NCBI GenBank assembly: GCA_029858285.1
Contig: JAOUFN010000009.1
Coordinates: forward strand, 1 to 64,000
Direction of reading: 5' to 3'
Length of the DNA: 64,000 nt
From: Nitrospirota bacterium
GTDB taxonomy: Bacteria > Nitrospirota > JACRHL01
Every line of letters begins with the position of its first letter. Within the stretch, counting starts at the first letter, position 1. A program made the translations under genes and the position numbers. Positions 53,889-63,970 of this stretch are shown here, in pieces. The notes under the pieces are model-generated. The model saw nothing but the letters and a program-made list of their open reading frames with translations. It was not told where the DNA came from and searched no databases.

Positions 53889-56867
53889 TTATTTGGGGGT
53901 GATGGCCCGCGCCGCAATTCGGCTTCCGAGGGTGCCTTGACCCACAGTCCCAGTGCCGGTCCCGGTCCCTGTGCCCGTGGCGGTCAGGTCTTGCCAGATG
54001 GTCACCAACTCACCACTGACCGGGTCGCTGTGCAGGGATGGTCGGCGTCGCACCGTGGCAACCTGAATGCCGTCCGAAAGCTCAACCTCATCCAAAAACC
54101 GGATGCCGTCGCGGCTGCGCCGCAAACGAATTTCACTGTTGTTGGTCCACACCACCGTCAGCCCTCCCAAGGCGTCCAGAACCAGGTCGGGATTTGCCAC
54201 GCCCGTGGCCAGTTTGGTGAGCAGGGGCTGGATGTCATCGTAGGGAAAACGTTGTTGTAATTCCTGGGTGCGCAGGCGTACGTCTGTCGAAATCACCACC
54301 GGATGAGAAAAGTTTCCTCCTTCCGGAAGGATCGACAGGTACACCCCTGTCGTGATCACGTTATAGGCGGAGCCGGTGGTGAACTGGATTTTTCCCGCCG
54401 CGTCCACCCATGCCGCGTATACGGTTTCGTTTCCGTCCACCAACAGCGAAGGGGAGGCCAGCAGCCCGGAGGGCGGCGCTCCTGCGGGACGCCCCTCGGA
54501 GGACACCAGCAGGACGGTAGCATTGGCACCGCCGCAGTTGACGCCGCTTGGGGCGAAATTCCACGGTATGCAGCGGACGTACACCAGGTCCGACGGCCAA
54601 CTTTGTCCCTGGTTCGGCTCGCCGGTCTCAATCCACGTCAGGTGTATGGCCCCGGAAGGGCCAATGGCCACTCGGGGCTCGCGGGAGTGGTTGTTGTTCT
54701 GGGTTGACAGGAACCCCAGCCCGGACAGGCGTTCCGGCGTGGGGAAGAAGTTCACCCCGGTGTCGGCGGAACGGCCCATAAACACGTCGGATAGCACGCG
54801 GGCCGCCTGGTTGGTGCCGGAGGCGATATCGTATTCGTTGCGCCAGGTGTAGTACAGGCTGCCGGTGGTGGGGTCGTAAGTGGCCCGGACCTCACTGGCG
54901 GTGCCCGCTTGACGGGACACGTTGCGTGGAAATGATTTTTCGGAAAACACGGCTACGGCGCTGTCTACCGCTGCCCCCGGATAGCTGGATTCGGGCTCGG
55001 TGGACCAGGTGCGGGCAATGGGATCGAACACGTCCACCTGGTTGGTGGCCGAGATTACCTTGGTCAGCGGGTCGACCAGACCATGACCGCCCATTAGATA
55101 AATTCTGCCCCCCAGCAGGGCTGCCGTGTGGCGGGTGCGGGGCATTGGCATGCGGCTTGGCAGACCACCACTGGTGAGGAGTGTCCATTGGGGGATCGGG
55201 TCGGCCAGATTGATGGTCTCGACCAGGTCGATGGGATCTTTTTGGCCCGCGATGGTGCCACCGAATACAAAAATTTCTTCACCCATGGCTGCCGCGCTAT
55301 GGCCGGAACGGGGGAGAGCAAGAGATGGAAATGCGCCGATCGGCACCAGGTTGCCCGCCAGATCCACCCGGAACGCATCCACCGTCCCCACGGCTCCACC
55401 GGGGGTCATGCCGCCAATGACGTAAATTTCCACGTCACCGTTGGGGCGGGTCATGGTGACCGCTGCGCCGTCCTCGCGGGCGACGGACAGCCCGGTGGCC
55501 TGAACCTGCCAGGGGGAGGCGGGCGGGACGTTGCAGGCGGTGATGCCCAGCGCCGGGTCCACCGTGTAGGCGATGCCGCCAGCGGGGTCGAAACGCAGGG
55601 CGGCGCTGTCCACCGCGCCGGGGGGCCCCAGTGCGGTGCGGCCGCCGAACGCGAACAGATAGTCCTTGCCGTTCACACGGACGGCCACCATGGAATGTCC
55701 GGAGCGGGGGGCGGGCAAGGCCTTTTCCTCGAACCAGATGCCGTTGGTCGGGTCAAATGTGTCGACCCGGTTCACCAGACCGGTGGCGGTAGCCCCCCCT
55801 ACCTTGTAGATGCGCCCGCCCAAGGTGGCCATGGCGTGTCCCCAGCGGCCGTAGGGGTCTGGATCAATCACCGTGTCGCAGAGGTCGCCAATGCCGTCGT
55901 GGTCCAGATCGACCTGGTCGAAGTTGGGGACGGTCGGGCAATTGTCTTCAGTTACCTGTCCCTGGTTGTTCTGTCCGTCGGGCACCAGGTCTCCGTCGCC
56001 GTCGTAACTCGAGGAAGCGTAGATTTCGCAGGCGTTGCCGATGCCGTTGCCGGTGGTGGCAGGGTCAAGATTGAGGTCCCACTGGCCGGGGTTGTAGACG
56101 AATCGGCAGTTGTCGCAGGCGTCGCCGAATTTGTCGGCGTCGCTGTTGGTCTGGTTGCCGATGCCGGGTATGGCCGCCTGGAGCGGTCCGTTGGGGACCG
56201 TAGGGCAGTTGTCCCTCACGTCGGGTACCCCGTCAAAGTCGGTATCCGCGGGTGCCAGATTGCAGGTTTGGGGCTGATCGAAAGAATTTCTGGGCACAGT
56301 TTCCCACTGGCGTACGCGCGGGTCGTAGGCGGTCACTTTCGTCACCGGGGCGTCGGAAACGTCGCGGCCGCCGGTGACCAATGCCTTTTCTACCCCCAAT
56401 TGGTAAGCACCCACATTGGCGTAGTAGATGTCGGCGTTGAAGCGCCCGGTGTTGGTGGTGCCGGGGGCCGACACCTGGACGAACAGGTGCAGGTCGCCGG
56501 AAGGATCAACCACCGCCGAAATAGGGAGAGCCAACGCCTCGCCCGAGGTGATGTTGCCCAGGGCATTCATGTCCAGCAGCACTTCGTCGGCAGAAAAGTT
56601 GGCGCCGCCGTCGGTCGAAACACGGCGGTAGACGATATTTTTGGCTGCCCACAGCACCTGGATGGTGCCGTCGTGGGTCTCGGCCATGATGGGCGAAATG
56701 GCGTCGGCATCCTGCGTCAGGGGCGTGATGGCGGCGGCCAACTCCACGCCGCTCTCCGCCTGCTCCGCCGAGGTGCTGACGCACGCAGTGCCGGAGAGGG
56801 ACAGCAACAACGCGAAAAATATGGCGGGACGCCTGATCACGGCGCCGGATTTCTGTAGAATGTCCAC
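53889..56867 (-). CDS. Large lipoprotein with TSP3 and Kelch repeats
   Basis: This 992-residue protein has a likely lipoprotein signal ([13 protein letters not shown]). Thrombospondin type-3-like calcium motifs occur at about 210-340: [44 protein letters not shown], and [13 protein letters not shown]. Kelch-type repeats follow at about 345-660 ([69 protein letters not shown]) and predict a beta-propeller. The first 150 residues and last 300 look like sialidase-type beta-propeller blades ([28 protein letters not shown]). A Thr-Gly run (TGTGTGTGTG) is near the C-terminus. It is probably a surface protein needing calcium; partner unknown. Confidence 0.75.
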   Translation of the reverse strand: MDILQKSGAVIRRPAIFFALLLSLSGTACVSTSAEQAESGVELAAAITPLTQDADAISPIMAETHDGTIQVLWAAKNIVYRRVSTDGGANFSADEVLLDMNALGNITSGEALALPISAVVDPSGDLHLFVQVSAPGTTNTGRFNADIYYANVGAYQLGVEKALVTGGRDVSDAPVTKVTAYDPRVRQWETVPRNSFDQPQTCNLAPADTDFDGVPDVRDNCPTVPNGPLQAAIPGIGNQTNSDADKFGDACDNCRFVYNPGQWDLNLDPATTGNGIGNACEIYASSSYDGDGDLVPDGQNNQGQVTEDNCPTVPNFDQVDLDHDGIGDLCDTVIDPDPYGRWGHAMATLGGRIYKVGGATATGLVNRVDTFDPTNGIWFEEKALPAPRSGHSMVAVRVNGKDYLFAFGGRTALGPPGAVDSAALRFDPAGGIAYTVDPALGITACNVPPASPWQVQATGLSVAREDGAAVTMTRPNGDVEIYVIGGMTPGGAVGTVDAFRVDLAGNLVPIGAFPSLALPRSGHSAAAMGEEIFVFGGTIAGQKDPIDLVETINLADPIPQWTLLTSGGLPSRMPMPRTRHTAALLGGRIYLMGGHGLVDPLTKVISATNQVDVFDPIARTWSTEPESSYPGAAVDSAVAVFSEKSFPRNVSRQAGTASEVRATYDPTTGSLYYTWRNEYDIASGTNQAARVLSDVFMGRSADTGVNFFPTPERLSGLGFLSTQNNNHSREPRVAIGPSGAIHLTWIETGEPNQGQSWPSDLVYVRCIPWNFAPSGVNCGGANATVLLVSSEGRPAGAPPSGLLASPSLLVDGNETVYAAWVDAAGKIQFTTGSAYNVITTGVYLSILPEGGNFSHPVVISTDVRLRTQELQQRFPYDDIQPLLTKLATGVANPDLVLDALGGLTVVWTNNSEIRLRRSRDGIRFLDEVELSDGIQVATVRRRPSLHSDPVSGELVTIWQDLTATGTGTGTGTGTVGQGTLGSRIAARAITPK

Positions 56868-57084
56868 CCAACGGTGAGCCAGACGGAGTCCCTGCGCCGG
56901 TTGCAGGACGGGCGTCGGGAGATTCCGGTGAAGCCCCGGGAAATTGCGGGGGGAGTGCCTCTGCGGCGGTTTTTTTGGGGACGGCGCGTCACTTTATCTT
57001 TCATCTTCCGGACTCTGTCGGCCTCTTCCCGGGTTTCTTCCGATGATGCCTGACGGACTCTGCAAATCTTAAGCCGCAGGGACC

Positions 57085-57816
57085 GTGGCACACTATTTTA
57101 TCGACAAATCCATGCAAAAGGGGGGGCGGGTTGAAATACCCGACCCCCTGGCGCGTCATTTGGGGGGCAGCCTCCGGGTGCGGGTGGGAGAACTGCTGCG
57201 CCTGGTGTGCGGGGACCGTTGGCTCACGGTGCGTGTGGAAGATGTGCGCCGCGGAATGTTGGCGGGAGTGGTGCAGGAAGACGTGGCATTGCCTTCCGAA
57301 TCCGTCTCGATCACTCTGGCCATGGGGGTTCCCAAGGGCAGAAAGCTTGATGATGTGGTGCGGCACGCTGTGGAACTGGGGGTGCGGCGGGTGATTCCCG
57401 TGTACACCCGGCGCAGCGTGCCGGTGGCCCGGGAGCGGCCTGTACGGGACGAGCGTCTGGCGGCCATCACCCTGGAGGCGGCGCAACAGAGCGGGCGCTT
57501 TTTGGTGCCGGAGGTGCTTGGGGCTTTGTCCCTTGAGGCATTCATTTTGCAGCACCGGCAAACGGGTGGGCCGGGTGTGGTACTGTGGGAGGGCGAAACC
57601 GGGACACCTCTGGCCCAGGTGTTGCGTTCCGCCGGGCCGGAGATGACGGTATTCGTCGGCCCCGAGGGCGGACTGGAGCGGGAGGAGGTGGATGCCTTGC
57701 GGAGCGCGGGGTTCCGCAGCGCCAGCTTCGGGCCGTTCATCCTGCGCACCGAGACTGCCGCACTGGCCGCCGTGGCCGCGGCTTGGACGTTGATGGGGCC
57801 CGGCAACTCCGCTTGA
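57085..57816 (+). CDS. rsmE: 16S rRNA m3U1498 methyltransferase
   Basis: This 243-residue SPOUT-fold enzyme methylates U1498 of 16S rRNA. An N-terminal PUA-like domain (HLGGSLRVRVGELLRLVCGD) precedes the knot: LAMGVPKGRKLDDVVRHAVE, EAAQQSGRFLVPEV, VFVGPEGGLEREEVDAL and FGPFILRTETAALAAVAA. All family signatures are intact. The start GTG has GCAGGG upstream. Its stop codon overlaps the -35 box of the promoter for the secretion genes. The 217 bases before it hold no gene I can support. Confidence 0.96.
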   Translation: MAHYFIDKSMQKGGRVEIPDPLARHLGGSLRVRVGELLRLVCGDRWLTVRVEDVRRGMLAGVVQEDVALPSESVSITLAMGVPKGRKLDDVVRHAVELGVRRVIPVYTRRSVPVARERPVRDERLAAITLEAAQQSGRFLVPEVLGALSLEAFILQHRQTGGPGVVLWEGETGTPLAQVLRSAGPEMTVFVGPEGGLEREEVDALRSAGFRSASFGPFILRTETAALAAVAAAWTLMGPGNSA

Positions 57817-57840
57817 CAGTAGGGCGATGGTGGCTATAAT
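57813..57840 (+). promoter_or_regulatory. Near-consensus sigma70 promoter of the gsp operon
   Basis: TTGACA (57813-57818) and TATAAT (57835-57840) are both perfect consensus boxes with a 16-base spacer. Transcription should start near 57847, giving a 5' leader of about 65 bases to gspC. The -35 box overlaps the rsmE stop codon. Confidence 0.85.
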
Positions 57841-57912
57841 CGCACTTTGTGTGATATAACTGCGCGAAAAATAAAGGGCTTTTTCAATTTGTTGGCGGTG
57901 CGTGACAAATGG

Positions 57913-58830
57913 ATGGCGGTTTTCCGTCTGGTGCGGCCTGATGTGGGCATGGCGCTGGTGCGTCTGGCGCTGGTGGCCGTGGGGGCGTTGATTGCCGCCG
58001 ATGCCGCGAACCAGTGGCTGTTGTCCCGTTGGCAGATGCCGGTGTCGGTGGGGGGTGGTGATGTGCTGCCGGAAATCCGGCCGCGCCAGAGCGTGGTGCA
58101 GGATCCGTTTGGCGACATCGTGGTTCGCAATGTTTTTAATTCCAATCCCAGTCCGCCGGAGTCCACGGCTCCGCCGCCATCTGCGGATCAGGGACCGGCG
58201 ATCGACCCCCCCATCCCGTACGGCAGCTTCCGCCTCACCGGCACGGTGGTCGGGCCTACCCCCAACCTGTCGTTCGGTATCATCATGAATGTGGCACGTC
58301 GCGAGGAGCAGGTGTACCGCATTGGCGATCAGGTGGACCCCGGCATCGTGGTGGTGGATATTCAACGCGATTCCGTGCGCCTGAAGCGGGGTGGCGCGGA
58401 ACTGGTCCTGCGTCTGTTTGATCAGGGGACACCGGAGGGAGGCGCGCCGTTGCCTCCGGGAGCCGCACCGCCGGGCCGGGCGGGGATGATGGGGGACTCC
58501 GGGCAGACCCGGTTTACCCTGGATCGTGGCATGGTGGAGGAATCCCTGAGCCCCGAAAATTTACCGCGCTTGCTTACCCAGGCTCGATTGCTTCCCAATT
58601 TCCGCGCCGGGCAGACCGACGGATTCCGCGTGTTCGCAATCCAGCCCGACAGCCTGTTCGCCAAGATCGGGCTGCAGAACGGCGACGTGCTGCACCAGAT
58701 CAACGATGTATCGCTGGAAAACCCCACACAGTTTCTTTCCATGTTCGAAAGCCTGCGCTCGCAAAGCCACATCACGGTGGACCTGGTGCGCGGCACCGAA
58801 CGTAAAACCCTTGAGTACGAAATCAGATGA
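57913..58830 (+). CDS. gspC: Type II secretion system protein C
   Basis: This protein of about 305 residues has one N-terminal membrane helix (LVRLALVAVGALIAADAANQ) and a periplasmic homology region (IVVRNVFNSNPSPPES, YGSFRLTGTVVGPTPNLSFG, YRIGDQVDPGIVVVDIQRD) that contacts the secretin. A C-terminal PDZ domain follows (FRVFAIQPDSLFAKIGLQNG DVL). GspC couples the inner-membrane platform to GspD. The frame is open to TTG 57847, but the promoter places transcription start there, so a later start is needed; ATG 57913 is used and GTG 57898 or TTG 57889 are alternatives. It overlaps gspD by 4 bases. Confidence 0.88.
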   Translation: MAVFRLVRPDVGMALVRLALVAVGALIAADAANQWLLSRWQMPVSVGGGDVLPEIRPRQSVVQDPFGDIVVRNVFNSNPSPPESTAPPPSADQGPAIDPPIPYGSFRLTGTVVGPTPNLSFGIIMNVARREEQVYRIGDQVDPGIVVVDIQRDSVRLKRGGAELVLRLFDQGTPEGGAPLPPGAAPPGRAGMMGDSGQTRFTLDRGMVEESLSPENLPRLLTQARLLPNFRAGQTDGFRVFAIQPDSLFAKIGLQNGDVLHQINDVSLENPTQFLSMFESLRSQSHITVDLVRGTERKTLEYEIR

Positions 58831-60527
58831 TGCAATCCAGGCTTGTTGCCCGGCGGTCGTTCCGGGTGTTCGTTGGTGTGGCGCTGGCGGTGGCGCTGCT
58901 GGTTCCGGGGCCGTGGATGGCGCAGGCCGTGGCGCAGGTTGGTCCCTCCGCCCAAGCAATTCCCCAGGAGGTCCCCACGCGGCCGGCCCCCAACCAGTCA
59001 CAGCCTCCGGCGCTTCCCGAATTGCCGGCTGCGGTGGCGGCACAGCAGGCGGCAGTCGCCCCGGCCCAGAACCCGGCAAAAAATTCGGGAAGCGGTACGG
59101 GTTCGGCCAGTTCGGGCGAGCAGATGGTTACCATCGACTTCAACCAGGTGGATCTGCCCACCTTCATCAAATTTGTGAGCGAACTCACCAACCAGAACTT
59201 CGCTATCGACGAGCGGGTGAAGGGGAAGGTGACAATCTACGCCCCCAAGAAAATTCCCGTCAGCCAGGTCTATCCGGTGTTCGAGCAGGTGTTGGAATTG
59301 AAGGGGTTTGGCCTGGTTCCTTCGGACAACGTGGTGCAGGTGCTGCCTCTCACCGACATGCCGCCGCTGCGGGACATCTTTGTCTATTACCTGCAGAACG
59401 CCAATGCCGAGGAGATCTCCAAAGTGCTCACTGGCATCGTGTCGCGTTCCACGCAGCAGCAGGCGCCGCGGCCGCGCATGCCGGGGGCACCGGGAGGCGG
59501 AGGGCAGGAATTTGAGGGGGTGGTGCAGGTGCTGGCGGACCCGCCCACCAACTCGCTGATCTTCACCGCCTCCCCCAAGGACTACGCGATGATCCAGCGG
59601 GTGCTCAAGCAACTAGATCAGCAGCGTCGCCAGGTATACGTGGAGGCGGTGATTCTTGAGGTAACCACCGCCGCCGGTTCCCAGTGGGGGGTGAACGCCT
59701 TTGGGCTGGATGTTCCGGACCCGGCCCGCTACACCGGGTTTGGCGGCATGAACACCTTCGGCGGGGGGGCCGGCATGGTGACCGCTGACCAGTTGCAGAA
59801 GCAGGTCAACAGTCTGTCAGGTCTGTCGTTCGGCGCCGTGCGCCAGTTCAGTCTGGGCGGGGTGGACTATTTTTCGGTGGGCGGGCTGGTGCAGGCGGTG
59901 GCTACCGACTCCCACGTCAACGTCCTGTCCACACCACAGATTTTGACCTCAGACAACCAGAAGGCCGAGATCGTGGTGGGTGACAACGTGCCCATTCTCA
60001 CCAGCCAGAGCCAGACCTCGGGCGGTAATTTTCAGACCCAGGTGGAACGCAAGGATATTGGTATTACCCTGCGGCTTACCCCGCAAATTCTGGAAAGCGA
60101 CCTGGTCAAGCTCGATGTGTTTCAGGAAATTTCCAGCATCCGCAAGGATGTGCCGGCCGAGATTGTGCAGTCCCAGGGGGTGATTACCAGCAAAAAATCG
60201 GCTACCACCACGGTAATCGTCAAGGACGAACAGACGGTGGTCATCGGTGGCCTGGTGTCGGACAACGTCAACGACACCATCAAAAAGGTTCCCCTGCTGG
60301 GGGACATTCCCCTGCTGGGCTGGTTTTTCAAGAGCCGGTCCAAGGAAAGCACCAAAACCAATCTGCTGATTTTCCTGACCCCCCACGTAATCAAGGATCC
60401 CGAGGATCTGCGCGAGTTGCAGCAGGCCAAGTCGCGGGACACGATCGATTTCATCAAGAAGCAGCACGTCCCCAACAGGAAGAGCCGTATTCAGTTCCTT
60501 GAGCAGGCCATCAATCCGCCGGAGTGA
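58827..60527 (+). CDS. gspD: Type II secretion system secretin D
   Basis: The protein has 566 residues with a signal peptide (LAVALLVPGPWMAQAVA), a Pro/Ala-rich linker, the N0 domain (MVTIDFNQVDLPTFIKFVSE) and N1 (LRDIFVYYLQNANAEEISKV). One more ring domain follows (FEGVVQVLADPPTNSLIFTA), then the secretin barrel (QVYVEAVILEVTTAAGSQWG, NVLSTPQILTSDNQKAEIVV, VPLLGDIPLLGWFFKSRSKE). It is about 80-100 residues shorter than typical GspD, consistent with one N-ring domain fewer. It forms the outer-membrane channel. The C-terminal end lacks an obvious S-domain. Confidence 0.95.
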   Translation: MMQSRLVARRSFRVFVGVALAVALLVPGPWMAQAVAQVGPSAQAIPQEVPTRPAPNQSQPPALPELPAAVAAQQAAVAPAQNPAKNSGSGTGSASSGEQMVTIDFNQVDLPTFIKFVSELTNQNFAIDERVKGKVTIYAPKKIPVSQVYPVFEQVLELKGFGLVPSDNVVQVLPLTDMPPLRDIFVYYLQNANAEEISKVLTGIVSRSTQQQAPRPRMPGAPGGGGQEFEGVVQVLADPPTNSLIFTASPKDYAMIQRVLKQLDQQRRQVYVEAVILEVTTAAGSQWGVNAFGLDVPDPARYTGFGGMNTFGGGAGMVTADQLQKQVNSLSGLSFGAVRQFSLGGVDYFSVGGLVQAVATDSHVNVLSTPQILTSDNQKAEIVVGDNVPILTSQSQTSGGNFQTQVERKDIGITLRLTPQILESDLVKLDVFQEISSIRKDVPAEIVQSQGVITSKKSATTTVIVKDEQTVVIGGLVSDNVNDTIKKVPLLGDIPLLGWFFKSRSKESTKTNLLIFLTPHVIKDPEDLRELQQAKSRDTIDFIKKQHVPNRKSRIQFLEQAINPPE

Positions 60528-60531
60528 CGCA

Positions 60532-62223
60532 GTGAGCTTTGCCCCCCGTATGTTGGGTGAGATTCTGAGCGCCAACGGCTGGCTGTCCGGCCCGGCGCTG
60601 GAGAATGCCCTGGACGCGCAGCAGAAAAAGGCTGGTCGCATCGGCGACATTCTGCTGCGCAATGGCGACATCAGCGAGGACCAACTCGCCCGAGCGCTGG
60701 CGATCCAGTGGGACTTGCCCTATGTGGACAGCCTGCCGGAGGTGCTGGGGGGGCGCTGGGTCAAGCTGTTGCCGATCAGTTTTGCCAAGCTGTATCACAT
60801 TCTGCCACTGGAGGAGCGTGACGACGGCACCACTCTGGTGGCGGTGGCCGACACCATGCTCGGCGATCCGCTCAACGACGTGGTGGCCCTTTTGGGGCCG
60901 ATCCGCCTTGCCGTGGCCCCCCCAAACCTCATCATGCACGGCCTGAACATGGCCTTCGATCAGGCCAGCGGTACCACCGAGGAGGTGATGGAGAGCCTGG
61001 ACGGTGAGCAGGTGCTGGGCGCCCTGCTAGACGAGCCGGTGGATCTTCTGGATGCCACCGACGAGGCCCCCATAATCCGCCTGGTCAACTCGGTACTGTT
61101 TCAGGCCGTCAAGGAACGCGCCTCGGACGTTCACTTTGAACCTTACGAGCGGGAATTCGTTGTGCGTTACCGTATCGACGGGGTGCTCTACAGCGTGCTC
61201 ACCCCGCCGCGCCGGGCACAGGCGGCGATCACCAGCCGCATCAAGTTGATGGCGCATATGAACATTGCCGAGCGCCGTCTGCCCCAGGACGGTCGCATTG
61301 GCTTGCGCATGGCCGGGCGCGATATCGACGTGCGCGTGTCTTCCATCCCCACGGTACACGGTGAACGGCTGGTGCTGCGTCTGCTGGAAAAGGGGGCGAT
61401 GAACCTGGAGTTGAAGACCCTGGGCTTCGCACCTGACCAGATGGAGCAGATGAACCAGATTCTGGCCATGCCCAACGGTGTGGTGCTGGTCACCGGCCCC
61501 ACCGGCTCCGGCAAAACCACCACTTTGTACGGCGCCGTCAGCCAGATCAACAGCCCGGACCGAAATATCCTCACCATTGAAGATCCCATCGAGTACCAGC
61601 TCAAGGGCATCGGCCAGATGCAGGTGAACCCGAAGATCGACCTGACCTTCGCTTCCGGCCTGCGCAGCATCCTGCGCCAGGACCCGGACGTGATTCTGGT
61701 GGGTGAAATTCGTGACGGGGTGACCGCCGAAATCGCCGTGCAGGCGGCCCTTACCGGCCACTTGGTGTTCTCCACCCTGCACACCAACGATGCGGCCTCG
61801 GCCATCACCCGCCTGGTGGACATGGGCATTGAGCCGTTTCTGGTGTCGTCGTCCATTACCGCCATCATGGCCCAGCGGCTGGTGCGCCGCATCTGTCCGG
61901 CCTGCCGCACCGCCTACATCCCCACTGCGGCGGAGGCCCAGCGACTGGGACTGAAACCCGGAAAGTACACGTTCTACCACGGAACCGGCTGCGATGAATG
62001 TACCCGCACCGGCTACCGGGGACGGCTGGGGCTGTTCGAGATCATGGTCATGGACGAGGGGATGCGTTCGCTGGTATTGACCCATCCCGATTCCACTTCG
62101 ATCCGCGATTATGCAGCGCGCCACGGCGTGCGCTTTTTGCGCGAGGACGGCGCCCGCAAGGTGCTGGAGGGGGCCACCACCACCGAAGAGGTGCTGCGCG
62201 TCTGTCAGGAAGAGACCAAGTAA
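60532..62223 (+). CDS. gspE: Type II secretion system ATPase E
   Basis: This 563-residue hexameric ATPase powers pseudopilus assembly. The MshEN-type N-terminal domain (about 1-150) has the LARALAIQWDLPYVDSLPE region. The core has Walker A VTGPTGSGKTTTLYG, the Asp box EDPIEYQLKGIGQMQVNPK, Walker B DPDVILVGEIRD and the His box TGHLVFSTLHTNDA. The tetracysteine zinc motif is formed by RICPACR and GCDECTRTGY, characteristic of GspE/PilB-like ATPases. The start is GTG 60532 with GGAG 8 bases upstream, 4 bases after the gspD stop. Confidence 0.96.
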   Translation: MSFAPRMLGEILSANGWLSGPALENALDAQQKKAGRIGDILLRNGDISEDQLARALAIQWDLPYVDSLPEVLGGRWVKLLPISFAKLYHILPLEERDDGTTLVAVADTMLGDPLNDVVALLGPIRLAVAPPNLIMHGLNMAFDQASGTTEEVMESLDGEQVLGALLDEPVDLLDATDEAPIIRLVNSVLFQAVKERASDVHFEPYEREFVVRYRIDGVLYSVLTPPRRAQAAITSRIKLMAHMNIAERRLPQDGRIGLRMAGRDIDVRVSSIPTVHGERLVLRLLEKGAMNLELKTLGFAPDQMEQMNQILAMPNGVVLVTGPTGSGKTTTLYGAVSQINSPDRNILTIEDPIEYQLKGIGQMQVNPKIDLTFASGLRSILRQDPDVILVGEIRDGVTAEIAVQAALTGHLVFSTLHTNDAASAITRLVDMGIEPFLVSSSITAIMAQRLVRRICPACRTAYIPTAAEAQRLGLKPGKYTFYHGTGCDECTRTGYRGRLGLFEIMVMDEGMRSLVLTHPDSTSIRDYAARHGVRFLREDGARKVLEGATTTEEVLRVCQEETK

Positions 62224-62227
62224 CCCC

Positions 62228-63445
62228 GTGCCGGTGTTCGAGTACAAAGGCCTGGATGCCCAGGGCCGCGGTGTGTCCGGTATCGTGGACGCGGACAGCG
62301 CGCGCATGGCCCGCAAGCGCCTGCGCTCCGGCGGGGTGTTTCCCACCGAACTGGTGGAGGGGAGGGAGGTGGAGCGACGCGAAGCGCGTTCTGTATCCCT
62401 GTTCGGCGGCCGGGTCAGCGCCATGGATGTGGCCCTGTTCACCCGCCAGTTGGCCACCCTGGTGGAAGCGGGCTTGCCGATGCTGGAATCTCTCAACGCC
62501 ATGGTCGGGCAGGTGGAGAGTCCGCGCCTGAAGAACGTGGTGGCGGACGTCCGCGAGCGGGTCAAGGAGGGGGCGTCCCTGTCCGATTCCCTGGCCCTGC
62601 ACCCCAAGGTGTTTTCCGATCTGTACGTGGGCATGGTCGGGGCCGGTGAGGCCAGCGGCACCCTGGGCCCGATGCTGGTCCGGCTGGCGGGGTTCACCGA
62701 GCGCCAGGTGGAGTTGTCGGGCACCATCCGTGCCACCATGTACTATCCGGTCCTGATGGTGCTGGTGGGCGGGGCGGTGCTGATGCTGCTGATGGGGTAC
62801 GTGGTGCCGCGCGTGACGCAGATGTTCACCGGTATGAACCGGGCTTTGCCCACCCCCACTGTAGTGTTGCTGGCCGTCAGCGATGCGGTGCGGAGTTACT
62901 GGTGGCTGATGGCGGGCATGGTGGCGGGTGCGGTGGCCGCCTACCGCCGGTGGATGAACACCGAGTCTGGCCGGTTGCGTCATGACCAGTTGGTGTTGCG
63001 CGTCCCGGTACTTGGCAAGCTGGTGAAAATGGTGGCCATCAGCCGCTTTACCCGTACCCTGAGTACCCTTCTGACCGGCGGCATTCCGTTGCTGGACGCC
63101 TTGGCCATTACCGAAAAGGTGGTGCTCAACCGGGTGCTGTCCGATGCCATCGCCACTGCCCGCGAGAACATCAAGGAGGGCGAGGGTATCGCCCGCCCGC
63201 TGGCCGCCAGCGGGGTGTTTCCGCCCATGGTGGTGCACATGGTCACCGTGGGCGAGGCCACTGGTGAACTGGAGGCCATGCTGGTCAAGGTGTCCGAGGC
63301 CTATGACCGCGAGGTGACCACCACCGTGGGCAGCCTGACGGCGATCCTTTCACCGGTGATGATCCTGTTCATGGGTGCGGTGGTGTTTGCCATTGTGGTG
63401 GCCATTCTGCTGCCGATTGTGGAACTGTCGGGGCTTGCCAGCTAG
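62228..63445 (+). CDS. gspF: Type II secretion system inner-membrane protein F
   Basis: This 405-residue platform protein has two repeated helical T2SSF domains (VALFTRQLATLVEAGLPMLE, RFTRTLSTLLTGGIPLLDAL) and three membrane helices (about 175-195, 225-245, 380-400). The N-terminus PVFEYKGLDAQGRGVSGIVD is diagnostic. The start is GTG 62228, 4 bases after the gspE stop. It links the GspE ATPase to the pseudopilus. Confidence 0.96.
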   Translation: MPVFEYKGLDAQGRGVSGIVDADSARMARKRLRSGGVFPTELVEGREVERREARSVSLFGGRVSAMDVALFTRQLATLVEAGLPMLESLNAMVGQVESPRLKNVVADVRERVKEGASLSDSLALHPKVFSDLYVGMVGAGEASGTLGPMLVRLAGFTERQVELSGTIRATMYYPVLMVLVGGAVLMLLMGYVVPRVTQMFTGMNRALPTPTVVLLAVSDAVRSYWWLMAGMVAGAVAAYRRWMNTESGRLRHDQLVLRVPVLGKLVKMVAISRFTRTLSTLLTGGIPLLDALAITEKVVLNRVLSDAIATARENIKEGEGIARPLAASGVFPPMVVHMVTVGEATGELEAMLVKVSEAYDREVTTTVGSLTAILSPVMILFMGAVVFAIVVAILLPIVELSGLAS

Positions 63446-63490
63446 GGGCGTCCCGCCCCGCCGGATGTGGCCCCCTAAAAGGAGCGTGTC

Positions 63491-63970
63491 ATGAACAGTA
63501 TGAAATCCGAATTGCCGAAATCCCGACGCACTGCGCCGCCGGTGGTGCCGGGCGAGGGTGGGTTTACCCTTATCGAGATCATGGTGGTGATTACCATTCT
63601 TGCCATGCTGGCGGCGTTGGTGGGGCCGAAGCTGCTGGGACAGACGGACAAGGCGCGGGTTGCCGATGCCCAGATCCAGATCCGCAACATCGCCCAGGGG
63701 CTGGATCTCTACAAGCTCGACAACGCGGTCTATCCGACCACGGAACAGGGGTTGGAAGCTTTGGTCAGCAAGCCTGCCATCGGCGTGATTCCGCACAATT
63801 ACAAGGAAGGGGGGTACATGTCGATGATCCCCAAAGATCCTTGGGGAAACAATTACGTCTATCTGTCCCCCGGCACCTCTGGCCCCTACGATCTTCTGTC
63901 GTGGGGGGCTGACGGTACCGAGGGCGGTGCCGGGTACGATGCGGACGTCACCGCCAAGAACCTCAACTGA
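63491..63970 (+). CDS. gspG: Type II secretion system major pseudopilin G
   Basis: This 159-residue prepilin has a 24-residue leader and the cleavage site G|FTLIEIMVVITILAMLAAL, with Glu at +5. The mature part has YPTTEQGLEALVSKP, IPKDPWGNNYVYLSPG and a calcium-binding end, LSWGADGTEGG, all diagnostic for GspG. AAAAGGAG precedes the ATG. The leader is longer than usual. The following genes (gspH and further) must lie outside the window. Confidence 0.97.
   Translation: MNSMKSELPKSRRTAPPVVPGEGGFTLIEIMVVITILAMLAALVGPKLLGQTDKARVADAQIQIRNIAQGLDLYKLDNAVYPTTEQGLEALVSKPAIGVIPHNYKEGGYMSMIPKDPWGNNYVYLSPGTSGPYDLLSWGADGTEGGAGYDADVTAKNLN

Noticed and set aside
55128-56858. A 576-codon frame antisense to the TSP3-Kelch lipoprotein
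   Set aside because: Composition is the mirror of the sense gene (Val, Gly, His rich), there is no motif and no start context.
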